Assembly: GCA_049583635.1 (NCBI GenBank)
Contig: JBAUWF010000078.1
Location: 1 to 19,692, forward strand
Length of the DNA: 19,692 bases
Reading direction: 5' to 3'
Source: Dokdonella_A sp049583635
GTDB taxonomy: Bacteria; Pseudomonadota; Gammaproteobacteria; Xanthomonadales; Rhodanobacteraceae
The position numbers and the translations under genes are program-made. Shown in pieces: positions 14,605-19,692 of the stretch. The notes below the pieces were generated by a model. That model had not been told where the DNA came from. It ran no database searches and was given only the letters and a program-made list of their open reading frames with translations. Each line of letters begins with the position of its first letter. The stretch's first letter is position 1.

Positions 14605-15498
14605 ATGAAGGATCTGGCGATCCGATTGGCAAACCGCCCCGGCGCTCTGGCCGAAATGGGCGAAGCGCTCGGCAAGGCCGATGTCAGCGTCGAAGGCGGT
14701 GGCGGTTTCGTCGTCGACGGTCAGGCCATCGTGCATTTTCTGTTCGAGAACGGGGCGGCTGCGCGGCGCGCGCTCGAAGCGGCCGGTATCGATGTACTCG
14801 ACGAGCGCGACGTGGTCGTGCAGCGACTCGATCAGCAGGTGCCGGGTCAGCTTGGCAGCATTGGACGCGCGATGGCGGATGCCGGTGTCAACATCGAGGT
14901 TGTTTACAGCGACCACGACAATCGACTGATTCTCGGTGTCGACAAGTTCGCGCTGGCAAAAGTGGTCTCGGACAGCTGGCCGCAGCATCCGGCGAACATG
15001 AAGTCGAAACGCGAACATCGCTACGCCACGTCCGTACGCTGGACCGGCAACCGTGGAACCGGCACCTCGAGCTATCGTGCGTACGCGCGCGATCACGTCA
15101 TCGAAGGGGATGGCAAGAGCGCGATTGATGGGTCCGCCGATGCGCACTTCCGGGGTGACCGTACACGCTGGAACCCCGAGGAATTGCTGGTTGCATCGCT
15201 CGCCGCCTGCCATCAGCTGGCGTATCTGCATTTGTGCGCCGACGCGGGCGTCGTCGTGACCGGATACGAGGATCACGCCAAGGGCACGATGATCGAGCAC
15301 GCCGATGGCGGCGCCGCATTCGCGAGCGTCGTGTTGCACCCCGCCGTTCGCGTTGATGCCGGGTCCGATCGGGCGCTCGCGTTGTCATTGCACGAAAAAG
15401 CGCACGCGCTTTGCTTCATCGCGCGATCGGTCCGCTTCCCGGTCACATGCGAGCCGACGGTGATGGTCGACGAGTCGGCGGTTCGGGACCGTCCCTGA
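14605..15498 (+). CDS. ACT-ACT-OsmC fusion protein
   Basis: This 297-residue protein joins two units that are usually separate. Residues 1-125 form a tandem ACT protein: MKDLAIRLANRPGALAEMGE, then RLDQQVPGQLGSIGRAMADA and NIEVVYSDHDN. This is a small-ligand-binding type with no catalytic domain. Residues 132-287 form a full OsmC peroxiredoxin starting MKSKREHRYATSVRW, with RWNPEELLVASLAACH (Cys202), Cys211 and HALCFIARSV (Cys270). Cys202 and Cys270 match the OsmC peroxidatic/resolving pair. The frame is continuous. GAGGTGA lies just before the first ATG, and no ribosome site precedes Met132 (14998). The OsmC part reduces organic hydroperoxides; the ACT part may sense an amino acid or thiol. 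It lies between the MarR operator and the adenosyltransferase gene, which is convergent. Confidence 0.9.
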   Translation: MKDLAIRLANRPGALAEMGEALGKADVSVEGGGGFVVDGQAIVHFLFENGAAARRALEAAGIDVLDERDVVVQRLDQQVPGQLGSIGRAMADAGVNIEVVYSDHDNRLILGVDKFALAKVVSDSWPQHPANMKSKREHRYATSVRWTGNRGTGTSSYRAYARDHVIEGDGKSAIDGSADAHFRGDRTRWNPEELLVASLAACHQLAYLHLCADAGVVVTGYEDHAKGTMIEHADGGAAFASVVLHPAVRVDAGSDRALALSLHEKAHALCFIARSVRFPVTCEPTVMVDESAVRDRP

Positions 15499-15512
15499 TC
15501 GGCGAACGCCGG

Positions 15513-16073
15513 CTAGCGCGTACGCGGCCGGCGCTGGTGCTGCCACAACACTTCGCCGTGGCCGGCTTCGCGCGCGAGCACACGCGCGATCACGAACAAC
15601 AGGTCGGACAGGCGGTTCAGATAATGTGTTGCCTGCGGGCGCACGGCTGCTTCGTGCGAGAGGGTGATCAGGACGCGTTCGGCGCGGCGACAGACGGTGC
15701 GTGCGACATGGCATTGTGCGGCTGCCGTGCCCCCGCCGGGCAGGATGAATTCCTTGAGTGGCGGCAGTTTCTCGTTGAAGTTGTCGAGGGTCTGCTCGAG
15801 CCGCGTGATGTCGGCATCCTCGATCAGCGCCATGCCCGGTACACACAACTCGCCGCCGAGATCGAACAGATCGTGCTGTATCTGCGTCAGCGCTTCGGTG
15901 ATCGCCTCGGGCAATTCACAGGCGAGCACGACACCGATCGCGCTGTTGAGTTCGTCGACGGTCCCGTACGCCGCGACGCGCGCCGAATCCTTCGCCACCC
16001 GCTTGCCGTCGCCGAGGCCGGTCGTGCCGTCGTCGCCGGTGCGCGTGTAGATTCTGGAGAGACGGTTACCCAC
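15513..16073 (-). CDS. PduO-type ATP:cob(I)alamin adenosyltransferase
   Basis: This 186-residue enzyme transfers the adenosyl group of ATP to cob(I)alamin, giving coenzyme B12. All PduO/MMAB signatures are present: YTRTGDDGTTGLGDG at 9-23 (ATP loop), KDSARVAAYGTVDELNSAIG, FILPGG, HVARTVCRRAER and YLNRLSDLLF. The start is a GTG at 16073 (MGNRLSRIY). The frame is open further to 16262, but the added residues do not belong to the family and come from inserted repeat-rich DNA. Its first 16 codons are duplicated upstream at 16210-16257. A DUF6580 membrane-protein gene lies 283 bp upstream on the same strand. No B12-dependent enzyme or other cobalamin gene is in the window. Confidence 0.95.
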   Translation of the reverse strand: MGNRLSRIYTRTGDDGTTGLGDGKRVAKDSARVAAYGTVDELNSAIGVVLACELPEAITEALTQIQHDLFDLGGELCVPGMALIEDADITRLEQTLDNFNEKLPPLKEFILPGGGTAAAQCHVARTVCRRAERVLITLSHEAAVRPQATHYLNRLSDLLFVIARVLAREAGHGEVLWQHQRRPRTR

Positions 16074-16076
16074 GAC
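16026..16076. repeat. 51-bp direct repeat, copy 1 (within adenosyltransferase start)
   Basis: Bases 16026-16076 are identical to 16210-16260. This copy holds the GTG start and first codons of the working adenosyltransferase gene and continues into its body. Confidence 0.97.
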
Positions 16077-16085
16077 GGTACGACC

Positions 16086-16103
16086 GGATACAGGGATGTA
16101 TCC
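16086..16103. repeat. Inverted repeat GGATAC-N6-GTATCC
   Basis: A perfect 6-bp stem with a 6-base loop (AGGGAT). It is the first of four palindromes packed between the 51-bp repeats. Confidence 0.75.
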
Positions 16104-16106
16104 ACG

Positions 16107-16126
16107 CACCCGCGCATGCGCGGGTG
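16107..16126. repeat. Perfect 20-bp GC palindrome
   Basis: CACCCGCGCATGCGCGGGTG is its own reverse complement and could extrude as a strong hairpin or act as a protein site. It starts three bases after the preceding inverted repeat ends. Confidence 0.85.
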
Positions 16127-16134
16127 GCGGAGCG

Positions 16135-16158
16135 CGGAAAAAACCACGTTTTTTTCCG
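16135..16158. repeat. A/T-tract hairpin
   Basis: CGG plus six A and C faces G plus seven T and CCG across a three-base CAC loop. One T bulges. The tracts stand out sharply in this GC-rich DNA. The stem is too A/T-rich for an ordinary intrinsic terminator. Confidence 0.65.
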
Positions 16159-16163
16159 GGCGA

Positions 16164-16194
16164 TCGCCGGATGCGCAGGAAGCGCATTCGGCGA
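16164..16194. repeat. REP-like hairpin element
   Basis: Stem TCGCCG-G-ATGCGC, loop AGGAA, then GCGCAT-T-CGGCGA: 12 paired bases per arm with one G-T mismatch. The GCCGGATGCG core resembles enterobacterial REP sequences (GCCGGATGCG...). Whether it belongs to a genomic repeat family cannot be seen from one copy. Confidence 0.6.
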
Positions 16195-16209
16195 AATCGG
16201 GCAACGATC

Positions 16210-16260
16210 GCCGTCGTCGCCGGTGCGCGTGTAGATTCTGGAGAGACGGTTACCCACGAC
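16210..16260. repeat. 51-bp direct repeat, copy 2 (upstream)
   Basis: This is an exact copy of 16026-16076, lying 133 bp further upstream of the gene. Its outer flank leads toward DUF6580 and probably represents the original upstream sequence of the adenosyltransferase. Confidence 0.97.
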
Positions 16261-16356
16261 AATACTTGAATTGTTCAGCGTTTCCTTTCAGATGTCCGTG
16301 GGCATGGCGCCGGTTGATTTGTTCACACGCGCCCGGCCGACCGATCGTCGTTCCGC

Positions 16357-16947
16357 TCAAGCGGCGGCGGGTACGGCTTCCAATGCGGGCCAGCGGCGAC
16401 GCATCAACTCGAAACCTCCGAACAACACCGCGCTCCATAGCAGTGTGCCGGCCAGCGTGCCCGGATAGAACGGGATGCCGGCGACGAAACAGGCCATCAG
16501 GCCACTGCCGGTCAGCGGGTACATGCCCGACGTCGCCCACACCGCAAAGTTGGTGACCACGAAGAAAAAGGTTGCACTCGCAATTCCGTAACCGGCCACG
16601 CGCATCGTGTTGACGCGACCGCGCAGGTGTTCGGCGACGATGGCAGTCAGCGCGATACATCCATAGACCACCGGAATCAGCGCATGCAGGCCGATGACGA
16701 GGTCCGCCAGCAGCATTGCCGCAAGCGGTATCAGGACCGCAAGACGGCGATCGGCGAAATACGCGCCGCCGAACAGCGCGATCGCCTCGACCGGCGTGAA
16801 GTTGTATGGGATCAGGCCGGGCACGAAGTGCACCAGCAAACGCTCGCCGACGGCAAACAGAATCAACAGTATGAGTACCAGCGAGCGCGGTGTGAAGGTC
16901 GAAGCCGTCGCGGGTCGCGACGACGGGACAGCGTGTTGAAATTTCAT
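16357..16947 (-). CDS. DUF6580-family membrane protein (ECF S-component-like)
   Basis: This 196-residue integral membrane protein has about six hydrophobic segments. It carries FTPVEAIALFGGAYFADRR (about 55-73), the LADLVIGLHALIPVVYG segment, NFAVWATSGMYPLTGSGL and a C-terminal AGIPFYPGTLAGTLLWSAVLFGGFEL. This pattern is that of DUF6580, which I place as resembling substrate-binding (S) units of ECF vitamin transporters. ATG 16947 is chosen because the frame's extra eleven residues from 16980 add nothing conserved, but that upstream ATG is possible. It precedes the cob(I)alamin adenosyltransferase on the same strand, so a corrinoid-related cargo is an attractive guess. No ECF ATPase or T-component is in the window. 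Confidence 0.85.
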   Translation of the reverse strand: MKFQHAVPSSRPATASTFTPRSLVLILLILFAVGERLLVHFVPGLIPYNFTPVEAIALFGGAYFADRRLAVLIPLAAMLLADLVIGLHALIPVVYGCIALTAIVAEHLRGRVNTMRVAGYGIASATFFFVVTNFAVWATSGMYPLTGSGLMACFVAGIPFYPGTLAGTLLWSAVLFGGFELMRRRWPALEAVPAAA

Positions 16948-17085
16948 GAGAGTCCGTGGCGCGAAACCTGGCCATAGCATACTTCAAACCCCCGACGAGG
17001 ACAGGATGCCGCGCGTGATCGAGTCACCCGGGGCTGCGCGTGCCGGTCGAACGCGCGGCCCGAACACAGCGCGTATCATCGCCGT

Positions 17086-18309
17086 GTGAACGACACCCTG
17101 GATGTCATCATCGTCGGTGGTGGACTGGTCGGCGCGAGTCTCGCCATCGCGCTCGACGGATCCGGTCTGCGCGTTGCGCTGGCCGAGGCCGTGCCCGCGC
17201 GGGCCAGCGCGCAGCCGAGCTACGACGAGCGCAACCTGGCGCTCGCACGGGCGAGTCTCAACGCGCTGGGCGCACTCGGCGTGCTCGACGATGCGAGCGC
17301 CGCGCCGACGCCGATCAAACAGGTCGTGGTGACGCGTCGCAGCGAGTTCGGATCACTCAGGCTCGACGCCGCCGCGCTCGGCCTGCCGGCATTCGGTGCG
17401 GTGCTGCCGGCGCGCGAACTCGGCAACGCGTTGTTGCGCCGGCTCGATCGATACAGCGCGCTCATCCGCTGGGCGCCGGCGGAACTCGTCGCGCTGGAAG
17501 CGCACGCCGATGCCATCGCCGTGACCATGCGCACGCCCGATGGCGAGCGGCGTCATCGCACGCGTCTGCTGGTCGGCGCCGATGGCAGCGAATCGTTCGT
17601 GCGCGGCGCCTGCGCGATCGGCGTGGTGCGCAACGATTACGAGCAGTGCGCGTTCGTCACGACGGTGACAACCGAGCGTGCGCTCGGCGGATGCGCCTTC
17701 GAGCGCTTCACCGATTCGGGGCCGATCGCGCTGTTGCCACTCGCCGGGCAACGCGCAGGTCTGGTTCTGACGGTCACGCAGACGGATGTCGATGAGGTTG
17801 CCGCGCTCGACGACGAGGCCTTTGTCGATCTCGTGCACCGGCGCTTCGGCTACCGTGCCGGTCGCCTGTCGCGACCGGGACGGCGCAAGCCGTATCCGTT
17901 GCGGCGCGTACTCGCCGACAGCGTGATCGCCCCACGCGCGGTGCTGGTCGGCAACGCCGCGCAGACGCTGCATCCGATCGGCGCGCAGGGATTCAATCTC
18001 GGATTGCGCGATGCGCTGACACTGGCCGAGTTGCTGCGTGAAACCGATGGCGCGCAAACCGATTGCGGTGATGTCGCGCTGCTGCGGCGACATGCCGAGC
18101 GTCGTGCCACCGATCGCCGGCAGACCATCGCGTTCAGTGACGACCTGGTGCGCCTGATGGGCAATCCGTTCCTGCCGCTGCGCGTCCTGCGTTCGCTCGG
18201 TTTTCTGGCGCTCGATCGCGTCGGCCCGCTGAAGCGGCGATTCGCCTTGCGCGGCATGGGCTTTCGCGGCGACGCACCGTCGTTGACGCTGTCGACGGGC
18301 CAGTCATGA
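17086..18309 (+). CDS. ubiH: 2-octaprenyl-6-methoxyphenol hydroxylase-like FAD monooxygenase
   Basis: This 407-residue FAD-dependent ring hydroxylase of ubiquinone biosynthesis belongs to the UbiH/UbiI/COQ6 family. It has the dinucleotide motif IIVGGGLVGASLA (8-20), the DERNLAL substrate/FAD motif (about 47-53), LLVGADGSES (about 161-170) and the second FAD motif GNAAQTLHPIGAQGFNLGL (about 289-307). The NAAQTLHPIGAQGFN form is characteristic of UbiH rather than UbiI/UbiF. The start is a GTG at 17086 with no Shine-Dalgarno sequence. TATCAT at 17074-17079 could be a -10 giving a leaderless message. The last 4 bp overlap the next hydroxylase (ATGA). The gene is divergent from DUF6580. Confidence 0.92.
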   Translation: MNDTLDVIIVGGGLVGASLAIALDGSGLRVALAEAVPARASAQPSYDERNLALARASLNALGALGVLDDASAAPTPIKQVVVTRRSEFGSLRLDAAALGLPAFGAVLPARELGNALLRRLDRYSALIRWAPAELVALEAHADAIAVTMRTPDGERRHRTRLLVGADGSESFVRGACAIGVVRNDYEQCAFVTTVTTERALGGCAFERFTDSGPIALLPLAGQRAGLVLTVTQTDVDEVAALDDEAFVDLVHRRFGYRAGRLSRPGRRKPYPLRRVLADSVIAPRAVLVGNAAQTLHPIGAQGFNLGLRDALTLAELLRETDGAQTDCGDVALLRRHAERRATDRRQTIAFSDDLVRLMGNPFLPLRVLRSLGFLALDRVGPLKRRFALRGMGFRGDAPSLTLSTGQS

Positions 18310-19583
18310 GCCGTCGGCGCGGAGTCGATGCGATCATCGTCGGCGCCGGGCCGATCGGCAGCGCCACCGCGCTGGCACTTGCACGCGATGGCTTCGGGGT
18401 CGCCGTGATCGAGGCGCATGCGCCGAAACCCTGGACGCCGGGAGCTGCCGTCGATCTGCGTGTGGTCGCGCTGGCAGCGGACGGTCGCGACCTGCTCGAT
18501 GATCTCGACGCATGGTCAGCGATCGCGCGGGCGCGCGTCAGCCCGTATCGGCGCATGCGCGTGTGGGATGCGCTTGCGCCCGGCGAACTCGGATTCGATG
18601 CGGCGGATCGTGGCGAGGCCGCGCTCGGCTTCATCGTCGAGAATCGCCTGATCCAGCACGCGCTGTGGCAGGCACTGACCGAATTCGACGGCGACGGAGC
18701 GGGTCGCTCGATGATGAGCCATGGCAATCGTGTGACGCGCTTCGATGCGCAGGTGCGCGACGCGGAGCAACGCTTGGCGGCGAAGCCGCGCGTGTGCTGC
18801 CCGGCGCAGGTTGCCGGCATCGAACAGAATGCCGACGACGTGGTGGCGATATTGGCCGACGGCACGCGCCTCGCGGCGAACGTGCTGATCGCGGCCGACG
18901 GTGCCGGGTCGCCGACGCGCTCGCTGCTCGGGGTCGGGTTCAAGGGCCGCGACTATCGGCAACGCGCCGTGGTCGCGCATGTCGCTACCGAACGTGTGCA
19001 TGGGGACACTGCCTGGCAGCGGTTTCTTCCGGGCGGCCCGCTCGCGTTGCTGCCACTCGCGGACGGGCGCTCGTCGATCGTGTGGTCGTTACCCGAGGCG
19101 CAGGCCGCGCGTGTTCTCGCGCTCAATGACGACGCATTCTGTCGCGCGGTCGGCGCTGCGTCCGATTTTCGCCTCGGCGCGATTACGCAGACCACGGCGC
19201 GTCAGGCATTTCCGCTGCGGTTGCGTCTGGCCGAGCGCTACGTTGCCGGGCGCTGCGTGCTGATCGGCGATGCGGCGCATGTCGTGCATCCGCTTGCCGG
19301 GCAGGGGATGAATCTGGGCTTGCGCGATGTTGCCTGCCTTCGACGGGTGCTCGGTGAAGCGCGCATGCGCGGCAGTGATATCGGTGCCGCGCATGTGTTG
19401 CGTCGCTACGAGCGCGAGCGGCGCAGCGAAAATGCGTTGGCGGCACATGCGCTCGACGCGATCGAGCGCGTGTTCGATGCGCACGTTCCAGCGGTCGCGC
19501 TGCTGCGTGGCGCCGGACTCGGCCTCGCCGATCGCATCGCGCCACTCAAGCATTTGCTGGCGGACATCGCGGCGGGTCGATAG
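18306..19583 (+). CDS. ubiI: UbiI/VisC-like ubiquinone ring hydroxylase
   Basis: This 425-residue FAD monooxygenase is paired with ubiH and expected to hydroxylate another position of the ubiquinone ring (C5 for UbiI). Motifs are IIVGAGPIGSATALAL (10-25), VDLRVVALA (49-57), LIAADGAGSP (194-203) and VLIGDAAHVVHPLAGQGMNL (about 318-337). The GDAAHVVHPLAGQG form fits UbiI/UbiF/VisC. Compared with the neighbouring UbiH it carries roughly 30 extra residues at about 126-161, between VENRLIQHALWQAL and the CPAQVAGIE strand; these are polar and basic with MM and RR pairs. The ATG overlaps the ubiH stop, so the two are cotranslated. The exact position specificity (UbiI, UbiF or broad) cannot be told from sequence alone. 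Confidence 0.85.
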   Translation: MSRRRGVDAIIVGAGPIGSATALALARDGFGVAVIEAHAPKPWTPGAAVDLRVVALAADGRDLLDDLDAWSAIARARVSPYRRMRVWDALAPGELGFDAADRGEAALGFIVENRLIQHALWQALTEFDGDGAGRSMMSHGNRVTRFDAQVRDAEQRLAAKPRVCCPAQVAGIEQNADDVVAILADGTRLAANVLIAADGAGSPTRSLLGVGFKGRDYRQRAVVAHVATERVHGDTAWQRFLPGGPLALLPLADGRSSIVWSLPEAQAARVLALNDDAFCRAVGAASDFRLGAITQTTARQAFPLRLRLAERYVAGRCVLIGDAAHVVHPLAGQGMNLGLRDVACLRRVLGEARMRGSDIGAAHVLRRYERERRSENALAAHALDAIERVFDAHVPAVALLRGAGLGLADRIAPLKHLLADIAAGR

Positions 19584-19692
19584 CCTGGCTCGCGTGCACC
19601 ACGCCGGAGTTTGGCGCTGCGCACGACGCCGGCGGACGCGCGCTTGCCACGCGCTATCGAAACGCCACGGAGATGCCTCGCAGAAGATGCTC

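Larger units (their letters stand above)
16066..16257 (-). pseudogene. Truncated duplicate start of the adenosyltransferase (63-codon frame)
   Basis: The upstream repeat copy begins GTG and encodes the same 16 residues, MGNRLSRIYTRTGDDG, as the real enzyme. It then runs into the hairpin-rich insert and reads 47 unrelated codons to a stop at 16066-16068. That stop lies just past the true start at 16073, so ribosomes on this frame would end on top of the real start codon. It is most likely a remnant of the duplication. A role as a coupling leader frame is possible but unproved. Confidence 0.5.

Noticed and set aside
16135..16158. Intrinsic terminator formed by the A6/T7 hairpin
   Set aside because: The stem itself is A/T and the T run is part of the stem, so it lacks the GC-stem-plus-U-tail layout.
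16948..17085. Cobalamin riboswitch upstream of DUF6580
   Set aside because: The gap is only 138 bp, shorter than a usual cobalamin riboswitch, and I see no B12-box-like sequence or supporting stems.
19584..19692. Possible gene at the right edge
   Set aside because: No convincing start, ribosome site or family-like translation in either direction over 109 bp.

Overview
The window is GC-rich bacterial chromosome. Gene content points to an aerobic, ubiquinone-using gammaproteobacterium, most likely in the Xanthomonadales/Rhodanobacteraceae range. This rests on the ubiH-ubiI pair, a TctE-type kinase with a NodT-like outer-membrane lipoprotein, and FrnE, NnrU, YceI, DUF1993 and DUF1428 proteins. 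The taxonomic call is inference, since no rRNA gene or species marker is present. I saw no tRNA, rRNA, CRISPR array, transposase or phage gene.

Left part (1-8861, all on the minus strand). A six-gene operon starts at 8861 and reads leftward: OmpR-type response regulator, TctE-like sensor kinase, outer-membrane efflux lipoprotein, DevC/FtsX-like permease, MacB/LolD-like ATPase, and a lipoprotein membrane-fusion subunit. Four of the five junctions overlap. The set makes a self-regulated tripartite ABC exporter. After about 100 bp come four more genes on the same strand: an alpha/beta hydrolase, two half-size DMT/SMR-type membrane proteins that resemble an ArnE/ArnF pair, and a DegT-family PLP aminotransferase cut by the window edge. 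This looks like part of an envelope-glycan, glycolipid or aminolipid pathway.

Middle (8862-11340). A divergent intergenic region carries a good sigma70-like promoter and an inverted repeat in front of the regulator. To its right, on the plus strand, are DUF1993, NnrU, a FrnE-type DsbA and a 69-residue protein of unknown function. Base composition changes across this gap: the pentamer GATCG is about three to four times rarer to its left.

Right-middle (11397-14605). A minus-strand stress/detoxification series reads MarR regulator, GST, YceI, GST, DUF1428. MarR and the first GST overlap by 4 bp. A perfect 20-bp palindrome lies on the MarR promoter, and the predicted transcript is nearly leaderless. 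On the plus strand at 14605 lies an in-frame fusion of a tandem ACT protein to an OsmC peroxiredoxin.

Right part (15513-19583). On the minus strand a DUF6580 membrane protein precedes a PduO-type cob(I)alamin adenosyltransferase. The 283 bp between them hold a 51-bp direct repeat that duplicates the adenosyltransferase start, and between the two copies lie four closely packed palindromes, one of them REP-like. On the plus strand, ubiH and a ubiI/visC-like gene overlap by 4 bp and supply two ubiquinone-ring hydroxylases. The last 109 bp hold nothing I can identify.
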